A stretch of 18,075 nucleotides of DNA from Bacteroidales bacterium UBA1219 (GCA_002309295.1 DBXF01000072.1:36022-54096); one strand, 5' to 3'. Shown: positions 5,276-13,910, counted from the first letter of the stretch. Made by a program: numbers and translations. The notes: generated by a model from the sequence alone, not told the origin.

Positions 5276-6448
5276 TCAAAGACCTTTCACCGTCCATCGC
5301 AGCAATGCGCACGACGACAGGAAATAAACTCCGGCCTGAATCCAGAGTCCCAGCAGTTGCGGGAAAATCTGTATCACGCTGGCACCCATGGTGTTGGCGG
5401 CCACATATCCCTGTGCAGCAAAGGTGGAGGGGAATATATATGAAAATGTCTTCCAAAACAGCGGTATGTTGGAGGAGGGCCATGCTATTCCCGACACAAA
5501 CAGAAGTATAATGCTGAAGGCTGGGAACATCACCAGCGCGGCCTCGCGGCTGCGGAAGAACGATCCCAACGTCATTGCGAAAAAGGCTGTGGCCAGTATG
5601 AAAGGCACTATCAGCGCAAGCAGTGTGCCCACGCTGCCCACGTGCGGCAGGTGGAACAGGTGCGGTATCAGCATCATGGAGTACACCGAAAGGGCGGTGT
5701 AGATGATGAAATAGGCCAGTCCGCGGCCGATAACAACACGGTAGATGCTGTTTTTCTTGATAAATGAAGGTATGTAGTGTTTGCCGTCCTCGTAGGCGGT
5801 GCCGGCCAGCGTGGTTACACCGAAGAACAAGGTCTGGTGCAGTATCAGTATCAGGAAAATGGGCAGCAGAAAACTGCGGAAACCCTGTGTGGGCGAGAAA
5901 AGGTCGATGCTTTCGTTGGTAACGGGCTTAATCATCTGCTGTGCCTGTCCGTCGGTCATGCCGAGGGCGCTGAAACGCCGCAGCTCGATGTCGCGCATCT
6001 CGTCGAGCATCACCATGTTGGTGCCCAGATATACGGCGCGGTAGTAGAGAAAACTGCCCATGTCGCAGTAGAGCGAGAGGTAAGCTTGCTCGAGGCGGGC
6101 AAGGCGGTCGTTGTAGTCGTTGGGGATGTACAGCACACCGTGCACCTTGTGGTTTTCGAAAAGCTCGCGTGCCTCGTCCATGTTGGCGCAGCGGTAGGCC
6201 ACATCCACTTCCGGCGTGGCGTCGAGCTTGTGCACGAAACGTCGGCTTTCCGTCGAATTGTCGGTATCCACCACAGCCAGAGGCACTTCCGTAAGGTTGT
6301 CGCCGCTGTAGATGTAGCTGTAGAGGATAGGGTAAACTATTCCGGCGATGAGGAATATAAGTATGGCCGTCTTGTCGTGAAATATTCGTTGTATTTCAAG
6401 ACTTGTAACATACCAAATGTCCTGCAGAGATTTCAAAAACTTATTCAT
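5276..6448 (-). CDS. ABC-2 type permease, second of a pair (YbhR/YbhS-like)
   Basis: 390-residue inner-membrane protein with the ABC-2 exporter layout: one helix at about 28-47, a large periplasmic domain (about 48-190) starting with the family's PLAVVDTDNS strand, then helices near 192-213, 240-261, 272-296, 302-323 and 365-384. The segment FVSGIAWPSSNIP before helix six is typical of the family. It is the last gene of the four-gene export operon and starts 3 bp after the stop of the related permease upstream, so the two probably form a heterodimer. Substrate cannot be deduced; drugs, bile-type amphiphiles or lipids are common in this family. No ATPase domain is fused to it. Confidence 0.9.
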   Translation of the reverse strand: MNKFLKSLQDIWYVTSLEIQRIFHDKTAILIFLIAGIVYPILYSYIYSGDNLTEVPLAVVDTDNSTESRRFVHKLDATPEVDVAYRCANMDEARELFENHKVHGVLYIPNDYNDRLARLEQAYLSLYCDMGSFLYYRAVYLGTNMVMLDEMRDIELRRFSALGMTDGQAQQMIKPVTNESIDLFSPTQGFRSFLLPIFLILILHQTLFFGVTTLAGTAYEDGKHYIPSFIKKNSIYRVVIGRGLAYFIIYTALSVYSMMLIPHLFHLPHVGSVGTLLALIVPFILATAFFAMTLGSFFRSREAALVMFPAFSIILLFVSGIAWPSSNIPLFWKTFSYIFPSTFAAQGYVAANTMGASVIQIFPQLLGLWIQAGVYFLSSCALLRWTVKGL

Positions 6449-6451
6449 AAT

Positions 6452-7618
6452 TTATATCGCTGGATAGTTTAAGTAAATAAGCGCTTTGTGCAGACGTTTG
6501 GTGGTGAACAAAGGCAGTAGGAAGAACGCCGCTATCATGAGCAGATACTTGGCGGTGTGTGCCGCAGGCAGTCCGAGCATAGCCGTGTCGATGGTGAAAA
6601 GGTAGAACGACCGCATGGGGAAAAGCACCGCAAGTCCCTGAATGGCAGGGGGCATGTATTCGAGCGGATAGGTGAATCCCGACATCGTTACGGCAAGTAT
6701 GCCATAAAGTATGGCAAGACTCAGGCCTGTGCTGATAACGGGCATGGCGCCGATGAAAAACAGGCCTACACACTGCATCGAGACGATGAAAATCACCGCA
6801 CCGAGCATATAGAAGGCGAGGCTGCCCTCCATCGGGAAGCGGAACACGAAAAACATCAGGAAAACTCCCACCATATATATTATGATGTATAGCAGGGTGT
6901 GGGGGAGGAGTTTGCCAATGATGGCGGTCCAGTACGACTTGCCGGCAGTTTTCAGCCACTGCCGCGAGGTTTTGTTTTTCAGCTCCACGCCGATGGAATA
7001 GGTGGTGATGAGCAGGATGATAAGTCCCAGAAGTCCGGGGAACACCGTGGTGAGCAGGTAGGCGGGGTAGTTCAGGTAGGGGTTGCCGATAAGGTGCGAG
7101 TCCACAACGATGGGCTGTATCAGTCCCATGATGGTCTTGTCGTTGTATCCGCGTGCGCGGTAAAGCTCGCGTTGCACGGCGGCAGGGGCGAGGTTGGCCA
7201 TCGTTGTCAGCTCTTTCATCGACAGCGAGCCGCCCATCAGGTAGGCTTGGTTCATATAGAACGACATCTTGGGTTGCTGGAAGGCAAGTATGTCGGCGTA
7301 GAAATTCTCGGGGATTACAAAGAAAGCGTAAATCTTGCCGCGCTGCATGGCGTCGCGAGCTTCCTCGAAAGAGGTGTACTGCTGGCGTATGTCCACGTAG
7401 GGCGTGGTGTTCACCTCGCGTATCAGCCGGCGCGATATGTTGGAGTGGTCGTAGTCCACCACGCCGATGGGCAGGCTCTGCGGTGCTCCTTCTCCCATAA
7501 AGGAGAAGAAAAATACATACAGAAACGACATGATGCCCACGGTGGCAATGATATACACCGGGTTTCGGAACACCCGCTGTATCTCCCTTACCGCTACCTC
7601 TTTAAAATTGTCGAACAT
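6452..7618 (-). CDS. ABC-2 type permease, first of a pair (YbhR/YbhS-like)
   Basis: 388 residues with the same layout as its neighbour: helix about 21-40, a periplasmic domain with SLPIGVVDYDHSNISRRL, then helices near 187-211, 239-260, 268-290, 295-315 and 356-372, and the conserved SGFTYPLEYMPPAIQ stretch. The two permeases are diverged paralogues rather than a recent duplication. Its start lies 21 bp after the stop of the adaptor gene, consistent with one operon. It presumably forms the inner-membrane half of a tripartite exporter with the HlyD-like adaptor and TolC-like channel. Substrate is unknown. Confidence 0.9.
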   Translation of the reverse strand: MFDNFKEVAVREIQRVFRNPVYIIATVGIMSFLYVFFFSFMGEGAPQSLPIGVVDYDHSNISRRLIREVNTTPYVDIRQQYTSFEEARDAMQRGKIYAFFVIPENFYADILAFQQPKMSFYMNQAYLMGGSLSMKELTTMANLAPAAVQRELYRARGYNDKTIMGLIQPIVVDSHLIGNPYLNYPAYLLTTVFPGLLGLIILLITTYSIGVELKNKTSRQWLKTAGKSYWTAIIGKLLPHTLLYIIIYMVGVFLMFFVFRFPMEGSLAFYMLGAVIFIVSMQCVGLFFIGAMPVISTGLSLAILYGILAVTMSGFTYPLEYMPPAIQGLAVLFPMRSFYLFTIDTAMLGLPAAHTAKYLLMIAAFFLLPLFTTKRLHKALIYLNYPAI

Positions 7619-7639
7619 CGCTGATGTGTGATTTTGGGA

Positions 7640-8635
7640 TTATTTGTTTACGATAATCACTGTCATGCCGGGGCGCAGGTTGGGTATCTCGCTCACGGGA
7701 CGGGCTTTCACTTCGAAAGTCTTGGCGTCGAATTTGGTGGTGTGCTTGGTGGCGCGCCATGTGGCGTACGACATCATGGCTTTCATAAAAGTGATTTTGG
7801 CTTTGTAGGTTTCGTCGCCAAGGGCGGGCACCTGTATGGTGATTTCAGTGCCTACGGTCATGTCTTTCAGCTGGTCCTCGCGTACGTTGAAGGTAAACCA
7901 GATGTCTTTCAAATCCACTATGCTCATTATCGGGGAGCCGGAGCCCACCAGTTCGCCCACTTTCGGGAAACGTTCGGTAACTTCGCCATCGACAGGCGAA
8001 ACGAGGTTTATTTCGTCGAGGTAGGAGGTAACCTCCGACACGGCTCCTTCGGCACGTTCCACCAAGGCTTGTGCAGCCATGATGTCCTCGCGCTGGGCGC
8101 CGTTCAAAGCCATGTCGTACTGTGTCTTGGCAGCGTCGGCAGTAGCCAAAGCGGCTTTGTACTGGGCTTCCACCTCGTCGCGTTTCTGCTGCGGGATGAC
8201 GTTTTTCTCGTACAGCGTCTGCACGCGGTCGAAGGATTTTTTGGTGATGTCCACACCCACTTGGGCTTTCTGGTACAGAGCCAAGGCTCCGGCAATCTGT
8301 TCCTTGCGGGCGCCGGCGTGGGCTTTGGCGTTCTGTGCCGAGGCGGCTTTCTTGGCGGCCTGTGCCTGTGCCAGCTTGGCCTGTATTTCAGGACTGTTGA
8401 TAAATACAAGGGTGTCGCCTTTCTTCACTTGGTCGCCCTCTTCGAAATAATATTCCTCGATACGTCCCGGCAGTTTGCCCGACACGCGGTATTCCGTGGC
8501 TTCGGTCTCGCCGTAAATCACATCGCTGTCCTTGTCGTAAAGGAATATGCCTATTATCATCACCAGAATGACAATGATTCCGATGGCTACCAAACCACGC
8601 CACAAATTGGCTTTTCTTCTTTTTGTGCTGTTCAT
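7640..8635 (-). CDS. HlyD-family periplasmic adaptor (membrane fusion protein)
   Basis: 331 residues. An N-terminal membrane anchor (about 13-33, after a basic stretch TKRRK) is followed by the first lipoyl half (about 50-82: VSGKLPGRIEEYYFEEGDQVKKGDTL), a long alpha-helical hairpin rich in Ala, Gln and Lys (about 83-205), the second lipoyl half (about 210-243: LVSPVDGEVTERFPKVGELV) and a C-terminal beta-barrel ending in RPGMTVIIV. This is the order of HlyD/EmrA/YbhG adaptors, which join inner-membrane exporters to TolC. It is second in its operon, 21 bp after the TolC-like gene and 21 bp before the first permease. Confidence 0.92.
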   Translation of the reverse strand: MNSTKRRKANLWRGLVAIGIIVILVMIIGIFLYDKDSDVIYGETEATEYRVSGKLPGRIEEYYFEEGDQVKKGDTLVFINSPEIQAKLAQAQAAKKAASAQNAKAHAGARKEQIAGALALYQKAQVGVDITKKSFDRVQTLYEKNVIPQQKRDEVEAQYKAALATADAAKTQYDMALNGAQREDIMAAQALVERAEGAVSEVTSYLDEINLVSPVDGEVTERFPKVGELVGSGSPIMSIVDLKDIWFTFNVREDQLKDMTVGTEITIQVPALGDETYKAKITFMKAMMSYATWRATKHTTKFDAKTFEVKARPVSEIPNLRPGMTVIIVNK

Positions 8636-8656
8636 TGTGTTATGAGTTTATTTTTT

Positions 8657-10111
8657 TTATTCTACTGTTGATGTCTGTTTTTCGCCTAAAGCCCTGTTAA
8701 GGTAAAGGTCGTTGATTTTAAGTTCTATCGTTGCGTCGATTTTTTCCGAGAAGGCCTTCATCCAAGCCGTTTGGGCGCCCATCAGGTCGCTGGCGCCGAG
8801 CACTCCCTCGTCGAAGGCGGCTTGTGCCAGACGCAGGTTCTCTTCGGCACTTTGTATGTTGCTTTCGGCCTGCAGATAATTTTTCATCGACACGTTGCGC
8901 TGTTGCGAAATCTGTGTAACCTGCAGTTTTATCAGCTCTTTGGCTTGCTCCATCTGGTATTGTACCTCGCGCTGTTTCGATTTGGCGAGTTTCATCGAGT
9001 GGAAACTGGTGGCGTGTGCAATTGGGAAGTTGACAACGACACCGCCGTAGAACATGCCTCCGAACTCTTTTTCAAATCCGTTGAGCAGGTTAGGGTTGGA
9101 GATTATGTAACCGCCGTTGGCCACGATGTTGGGCATGAAAGTGGAGCGGGCCATGTTCACGCCCTCTTTGCCTATTATCTGTGCCTGTTGCAGCATCTGC
9201 ATCTCGGGACGGTTGCTGTACACACGTTCCATGTCGATGGCGGTGTCGGCAAGCACTGGTAGTTTGTCGAGGTCGGCGTCCTCTACGGTGAAATCGCTGT
9301 TGATTGGCATTCCGCAGAGCTGTGCCAACGCCATCTTGGCAAGGGCCAGACCGCTTTCGGCTTTGGAGAGCGACATGCGGGCCTCGTTGAGTTTCACCTG
9401 CACTTTCAGCAGGTCGCCGCGGGTGGCGACACCGGCGTCTACCATCTCGCCAACGTTGTGGTACAGGGTGTCGAGCAGGTTGCAGTAGTCCTGTGCCAGA
9501 CGGTATTTGTTTTCCACCGACACCACACGCCAGTAGTATTCGTCAACCTGAATTTCGAGGTCTTCCACGGCTTTGGCGTATTCGAGGTCTTTCACCTCGG
9601 CGTTGGCCGATGCTATTTTGTACAGCGAAATCAGCTTGCCGCCCATAAAGATGGGTTGGGTGACGCCCACCATGCCTGCGTAGATGGCACGGGTGTCGGT
9701 GCTCAGGTCGTCAACAAGGCTTTGTCCTACTCCGTCGATGCGTCCGCTGATGTGCTGCACAAGGTTGGTCTGTGCTATGTAGTTGGCTATTACGCCGTTG
9801 CCAAGACGTTCCACAATGCCGTTGGTGATGTTTGTGCCAAGGTTGTTGAGGTTGTCCTGCTGGTTGTCGTTGAGCAGTTGCACGGAACGGCTGCTCCATA
9901 TTGCCGCGCCGTTGGCGGTAACTTTAGGCGTGAATTGGTCGAAAGCCATCTGACGCATAGCCTCGGCCTGTGTCTTTTTTTCGTTGCTGATAAGAAGCTC
10001 TTTGTTTGCTTTCAAAGCCTGCTGACGGCAGTATTCGAGCGACACCCGTTCTTGTGCCGCCACCGTCATCAGGAGGGTTATCATTGTCAATGCAGCAATG
10101 GTTCTTTTCAT
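8657..10111 (-). CDS. TolC-like outer membrane efflux protein
   Basis: 484 residues with a signal peptide (positively charged MKRT, hydrophobic core, AAA/AAQ near residue 20) and two repeats of the outer membrane efflux protein family: coiled-coil segments rich in Ala, Leu, Gln and Glu, with family-like phrases such as SNRPEMQMLQQAQ and the closing LYLNRALGE. It would form the outer-membrane channel and periplasmic tunnel of the exporter. It is the first gene of the operon, and its upstream region is shared with the divergent AraC-family gene, which probably regulates it. The start at 10111 places the signal peptide correctly. Confidence 0.92.
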   Translation of the reverse strand: MKRTIAALTMITLLMTVAAQERVSLEYCRQQALKANKELLISNEKKTQAEAMRQMAFDQFTPKVTANGAAIWSSRSVQLLNDNQQDNLNNLGTNITNGIVERLGNGVIANYIAQTNLVQHISGRIDGVGQSLVDDLSTDTRAIYAGMVGVTQPIFMGGKLISLYKIASANAEVKDLEYAKAVEDLEIQVDEYYWRVVSVENKYRLAQDYCNLLDTLYHNVGEMVDAGVATRGDLLKVQVKLNEARMSLSKAESGLALAKMALAQLCGMPINSDFTVEDADLDKLPVLADTAIDMERVYSNRPEMQMLQQAQIIGKEGVNMARSTFMPNIVANGGYIISNPNLLNGFEKEFGGMFYGGVVVNFPIAHATSFHSMKLAKSKQREVQYQMEQAKELIKLQVTQISQQRNVSMKNYLQAESNIQSAEENLRLAQAAFDEGVLGASDLMGAQTAWMKAFSEKIDATIELKINDLYLNRALGEKQTSTVE

Positions 10112-10145
10112 CGGTTTTTCTTGTTGTTGTGTTTTTTTCGATGTG

Positions 10146-10159
10146 TAATTACGTAATTA
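10146..10159. promoter_or_regulatory. 14 bp perfect palindrome in the export operon upstream region
   Basis: TAATTACGTAATTA is fully self-complementary and lies 35 bp upstream of the tolC-like start, in the 185 bp gap shared with the araC-type gene. An operator for a dimeric regulator is plausible. AraC proteins more often use direct repeats, so a different regulator may bind. Confidence 0.4.
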
Positions 10160-10238
10160 TTTTTCAAAAATTATACTATTTTGTACAGATGTTACGTTTT
10201 TATATAACTTTTTCGACCTTTTGACCAAAAATGCCAAG

Positions 10239-10258
10239 ATGTCAGTAAAAAATGTCAG
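10239..10258 (+). promoter_or_regulatory. ATGTCAG direct repeats, candidate AraC-family operator
   Basis: ATGTCAG occurs at 10239-10245 and again at 10252-10258, 13 bp start to start, with a related ATGTCAA at 10284-10290. Direct repeats a little over one helical turn apart, in the gap between an AraC-family gene and a divergent operon, are the expected form of an AraC-type half-site pair. Binding is inferred. Confidence 0.4.
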
Positions 10259-10296
10259 TGTCATATAGGATAACAATACAATAATGTCAAAGTGTT

Positions 10297-11211
10297 ATGG
10301 ACCAGAATATTGTAGATATTGAGACTTTGAAACGTGCCATTATCGAACGTAACGAGCAAAATCATATCGATTTGATTACCAATAAAATGGCCTTTGTCAG
10401 CGATTTGTCTATCGGTAAGTTCCCCAATGTGAACAGGGTTAATATGTGGGCTTTTGTGCTTTGCACATCGGGATCGTGCCGTTTTACCCTCAGCCAGTCG
10501 GAGTACGAAATGCGTCGTGGCTCTATGCTTGTGTATCGCCCCAACCAAAAGTTCAAAATAGAACAATTTTCGGATAATTGCACAGGAAAAATCCTTGTTG
10601 TTACCGATGATGTTGTTGACGAGTCGTTGTCCAAAATTTCCGACATGTTCAACTTTATGATATACGTTAAAGAGAATCCGTTTGTGCAACTTACCGACAA
10701 CCAGTGTGTTATGTTTGAAAAATACGGACAGCTCGTGCTGCTCAAAGCTGGCGACGTGGGCAATTTGTTCTACCGAGAGGTTTCGACCAACCTTATGAGA
10801 GTGCTTTTTTTCGAAGTTTTCAATGTCTATAGCCAAAACTTGTTGCGTCGTAACGTATTGAAAACCAATAAGGATTTTGTGCTGGAGCGTTTCTTGCAGA
10901 TTGTGTCGAAACATTATTCCGAGGAGCGTTCTATCAAGTATTACGCAGGCATGATGGGACTTTCGCCGAAATATCTGTCGCAGATTTGTTATCAAGTGTC
11001 GGGCAAACATGCGGGCGAGTGGATCGACCGTTTTGTGGTATCTCACGCCAAGGAGCTGCTTTCGGGCACCGACCTCACCATACAACAGATTTCCAATGAG
11101 TTGCATTTTTCAAACCAGTCGTTTTTCGGCAAATATTTCCGCAAGCACGTGGGGCAAAGTCCGCGCGAGTACCGACGAACAAGGAATCTGGATTTCGGAT
11201 TGCGTAATTAG
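10297..11211 (+). CDS. AraC-family transcriptional regulator
   Basis: 304 residues. The N-terminal two thirds is a cupin-like sensing region (GSCRFTLSQSEYEMRRGSMLVYRPNQKF) and residues about 200-300 are the AraC double helix-turn-helix, with RSIKYYAGMMGLSPKYLSQICYQ as the first half and LTIQQISNELHFSNQSFFGKYFRKHVGQSPREYRR as the second, matching the family's signature. It is divergent from the tolC-hlyD-permease operon across 185 bp, the common arrangement for a regulator of an efflux system. The effector is unknown. Its base composition is slightly more AT-rich than the neighbouring operon. Confidence 0.92.
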   Translation: MDQNIVDIETLKRAIIERNEQNHIDLITNKMAFVSDLSIGKFPNVNRVNMWAFVLCTSGSCRFTLSQSEYEMRRGSMLVYRPNQKFKIEQFSDNCTGKILVVTDDVVDESLSKISDMFNFMIYVKENPFVQLTDNQCVMFEKYGQLVLLKAGDVGNLFYREVSTNLMRVLFFEVFNVYSQNLLRRNVLKTNKDFVLERFLQIVSKHYSEERSIKYYAGMMGLSPKYLSQICYQVSGKHAGEWIDRFVVSHAKELLSGTDLTIQQISNELHFSNQSFFGKYFRKHVGQSPREYRRTRNLDFGLRN

Positions 11212-11289
11212 TGGCGCATGCCGATATGCAATAATAAATACTTTTTGTCGTTATTACAATTCAAAAATCATATAAACTATAAACTAAAT

Positions 11290-12387
11290 ATGTTTCTACT
11301 GATACTGTCGTTTCTGCTTACCGTATTGATATCGTTCATGTGTTCGATAATGGAGTCGGTACTGCTTAGCACTACTTATCCTTATATCGAGCAGCTGAAA
11401 CAGAACGGCGTGGGCGGGGCTTATCGTCTGTACCGTCATAAAGAGAACTCGGACCGCTCTCTGGCGGCCATACTTTCGCTCAACACCATTGCCAACACTA
11501 TCGGCGCCTCGGTGGTGGGCGTGCAGGCAACGGCGGTGTTCGGCGAGGCCTACTACGGCGTGGTTTCGGCAGTGCTTACGATTTTTATCCTCGTCTGCTC
11601 GGAGATAATACCCAAGTCCATCGGCACAAAGTATTGGCGGTCGCTGGCGCTTAATGTGGCGCGGATTCTGTCGGTGCTTACTATAATAATGTATCCCTTC
11701 ACCGTTTTTTCTGCCTTCATCACCCGCAATATCGTGAAAAAGGACAAAGAGGAGAATTTCAGCCGCGAGGAGATTTCGGCATTGGCCAACTTGGGAGCCA
11801 AGGAGGGCGTTTTCGAAGAATCGGAAAACCGCATCCTGCAAAACCTGCTGAGGCTCCGTAATGTACGCGTCGACGATGTGATGACGCCACGCACTGTCCT
11901 TGTAACCTGTCAGCAGGACGAGACGGTGGGTAAATTCCTTTCCGACAAACGGATACTGCATTTCTCGCGAATTCCCGTTTACGACAAATCGCCCGACGAC
12001 ATCGAAGGTTACGTGCTGCGCTACGACCTCAGCGACCGCTTGGACAGCAAAAAGCTGAAACGGCAGGTGAAATCCTTCAAACGTCCGTTTATGAACATCT
12101 ATCAGTATTCCAATTTGCTGAAAACGTGGGAGCTGATGCTGAAAAACAAAGAGCAGATAGCCCTTGTGGTGAGCGAGTACGGCGGGGTGGAGGGCATCAT
12201 CACCGTGGAGGATATTGTGGAGACCATACTCGGCCTCGAAATCATCGACGAACGCGACAACAACGTGGATATGCAGGAGATGGCACGCCAGCGCTGGCAA
12301 CGCCGTCAGGAAAAATACAAACTGCACGTGAGCGATGCGGGCACCAATACCGAAAACGAAACTGAAAACACACAACCGCAGCCATGA
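11290..12387 (+). CDS. CNNM/CorC-like membrane protein with paired CBS domains
   Basis: 365 residues from the ATG at 11290. An N-terminal CNNM (DUF21) membrane domain with about four helices (near 2-22, 55-78, 85-105, 115-140) carries the family's SEIIPKSIG motif. A CBS pair follows (about 190-315) with VDDVMTPR, HFSRIPVYDKSPDDIEGYV and SEYGGVEGIITVEDIVE. Relatives act in magnesium or cobalt homeostasis or sodium-coupled Mg export; substrate is uncertain here. The usual C-terminal CorC_HlyC domain is absent, replaced by a short polar tail. A longer frame begins at ATG 11218, but the extra 24 residues are not membrane-like and the ATG at 11290 starts directly at the first helix. Its stop overlaps the next gene's start by 4 bp (ATGA). 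Confidence 0.88.
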   Translation: MFLLILSFLLTVLISFMCSIMESVLLSTTYPYIEQLKQNGVGGAYRLYRHKENSDRSLAAILSLNTIANTIGASVVGVQATAVFGEAYYGVVSAVLTIFILVCSEIIPKSIGTKYWRSLALNVARILSVLTIIMYPFTVFSAFITRNIVKKDKEENFSREEISALANLGAKEGVFEESENRILQNLLRLRNVRVDDVMTPRTVLVTCQQDETVGKFLSDKRILHFSRIPVYDKSPDDIEGYVLRYDLSDRLDSKKLKRQVKSFKRPFMNIYQYSNLLKTWELMLKNKEQIALVVSEYGGVEGIITVEDIVETILGLEIIDERDNNVDMQEMARQRWQRRQEKYKLHVSDAGTNTENETENTQPQP

Positions 12388-12890
12388 GTACATATTTTAT
12401 AATAGCCATAGTCATAATACTCGTCATAGTGGGCATTATCGGGGCCATAATCCCAGGCATCCCCGGTCCGCCGGTGAGTTTCGTAGGCTTTCTGCTGGCA
12501 TGGCTTCTGCTCGACAACGATTTTTCGTATTGGTACATTATAACAACAGGAGCGTTGGCGGTAATTATCACAGTGTTAGACTATTATATGCCAATCTACG
12601 GCACCAAGAAATTCCATGGCACTAAGTCTGGACAGTGGGGTAGTACTATCGGACTGATAGTCAGTATCTTCGTGCTGCCATGGCTGGGAATAACCATAGG
12701 ACCGTTTGGCATAGTGGGCATGCTGCTGGGACCCTTTTTCGGCGCTTATATCGGTGAACTTATTGCCAAAAACCGTGAAAATGCGTGGCGCTCGGCCTTC
12801 GGCTCGTTTATCGGCTTCTTGTTGGGAACGTTTATGAAACTCGTGTATTGTATTGTAATTGTGGTATTTGTGGTGAAAATAATTTTCTGA
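12384..12890 (+). CDS. DUF456 family membrane protein
   Basis: 168 residues, almost entirely hydrophobic, with glycine-rich helices: residues about 4-24 (IIGAIIPGIPGPPVSFVGFLLAW), 48-66, 85-105, 107-125 and 140-167. The IPGIPGPP loop and the GTKKFHGTKSGQWGSTIGLI stretch match the DUF456 family of unknown function. It overlaps the CNNM/CBS gene by 4 bp, so translation is probably coupled and the two proteins may work together. No function can be assigned from the sequence. Confidence 0.88.
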   Translation: MSTYFIIAIVIILVIVGIIGAIIPGIPGPPVSFVGFLLAWLLLDNDFSYWYIITTGALAVIITVLDYYMPIYGTKKFHGTKSGQWGSTIGLIVSIFVLPWLGITIGPFGIVGMLLGPFFGAYIGELIAKNRENAWRSAFGSFIGFLLGTFMKLVYCIVIVVFVVKIIF

Positions 12891-12926
12891 TAAATGAAAA
12901 AACCTCGCAAATTGAAAAAAAAATAT

Positions 12927-12934
12927 TACTTTTG
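12927..12934 (+). promoter_or_regulatory. Bacteroidetes -7 promoter element of the T9SS cargo gene
   Basis: TACTTTTG is a perfect TAnnTTTG match, followed by C. Predicted transcription start is near 12941, about 31 nt before the ATG at 12972, with an A/T-rich leader. The -33 element is not clear. Confidence 0.6.
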
Positions 12935-12971
12935 CAGAACGAAAATAATTAATAATTAAAATAGTAGAAAT

Positions 12972-13670
12972 ATGAAAAAAACATTATTCTTTTTGTCCTT
13001 TGTGGCAATGTTGGGTTTGGCAAATGCCCAGTTGAACGTTGTTTACAATAGTGTCGATATCCTTAACGACGACACCATTACCTTAAATGTCACGTCCCCC
13101 GACGATGAGTTCATTTTTGCCTTCGATTTGCAAAACAACGATACCGAAGATTTTACCGGCAGAATAGAAGCCGACAGCACCGACGCCAATATCTTTGTAG
13201 GAAGTATATGTACCGATGTCTGCATGGCCGGCAGGGAATCCCCGATGTTCACTATCACTGGCGGCAGTTCCTTAGATGGTATCCATGTCAATTTCGAAGT
13301 TGCCAACGGCCTTGGCATGGGCTATTCGGCAAAAACCAAGATAAGCGTTTTGGCAGGTCTCGAAACTAAAGTTGAGTTCTGGGTTAAATTGGTTGTAAAC
13401 AATGTTTCGTTGCAGACAGTCGAAAACGCTTCGTTGCTGACTTATCCCAACCCCGCCAAAGACTTCGTAACACTCTCGTTGCAGAATGCCGACCTCTCGG
13501 CCAATGCCAAAGTGCAGATCCTCAACACCCTTGGCGCCGTAGTTAAGGAAGCGCCTATGACTTCGGACAATTTGCGCATCTCTGTAAAAGATATGCCTGC
13601 CGGTGTTTACGCCTGCCGTATTGCCGATGGACAAAAAATTGTTACAACCAAGAAGATTGTTGTTAAATAG
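12972..13670 (+). CDS. Secreted protein with type IX secretion (Por) sorting domain
   Basis: 232 residues. Residues 1-20 are a Sec signal peptide ending in ANAQ. Residues about 21-150 look like an immunoglobulin-like beta domain (FAFDLQNNDTEDFTG..., TKISVLAGLETKVEFWVKLVV) with two close cysteines, C80 and C84, that may form a disulfide. Residues about 155-232 are a type A T9SS C-terminal domain: TYPNPAKDFVTLSL, VQILNTLGAVV, DMPAGVYACRI and IVTTKKIVVK. It is therefore expected to cross the outer membrane through the type IX machinery and be released or attached to the surface. It is monocistronic, with its own promoter and a strong terminator at 13711-13741. No enzyme domain is visible; the function is unknown. 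Confidence 0.9.
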   Translation: MKKTLFFLSFVAMLGLANAQLNVVYNSVDILNDDTITLNVTSPDDEFIFAFDLQNNDTEDFTGRIEADSTDANIFVGSICTDVCMAGRESPMFTITGGSSLDGIHVNFEVANGLGMGYSAKTKISVLAGLETKVEFWVKLVVNNVSLQTVENASLLTYPNPAKDFVTLSLQNADLSANAKVQILNTLGAVVKEAPMTSDNLRISVKDMPAGVYACRIADGQKIVTTKKIVVK

Positions 13671-13710
13671 ATGATTCGTAAATAGTTGGCTTTTGCCGAC
13701 AGATTTTAAG

Positions 13711-13741
13711 ACGGAGATCCGCGAGGGTCTCCGTTTTTTTT
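13711..13741 (+). terminator. Intrinsic terminator of the T9SS cargo gene
   Basis: A 10 bp stem (ACGGAGATCC with GGGTCTCCGT, one G-U pair) capped by a GCGA tetraloop at 13721-13724 is followed by eight T bases. This is a textbook Rho-independent terminator 40 bp after the stop codon. Confidence 0.9.
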
Positions 13742-13910
13742 CAACATAACAATTGAATAACTTTTTGCCAAATTGTAAGACAGTCAGTTACCCTCAATTG
13801 TTGAAGAAATGTTTATAACTTGAAAAAAAACGTTGCAAATTGTGTGTAATTTAGCGGTGCAGAAAACGAAAATTTGTATCATCATAAATAATTGAATTTG
13901 TAGATTTTAT

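Noticed and set aside
11239..11247. TACTTTTTG as a -7 promoter element for the CNNM/CBS gene
   Set aside because: One base too long for TAnnTTTG and no -33 element, so support is too thin.
13742..13910. Possible cobalamin riboswitch or NrdR box upstream of nrdJ
   Set aside because: Only about 170 bp of AT-rich sequence with a 9 bp inverted repeat around CAATTG (13748-13756 / 13794-13802); no B12-box-like segment or NrdR box pair is visible.
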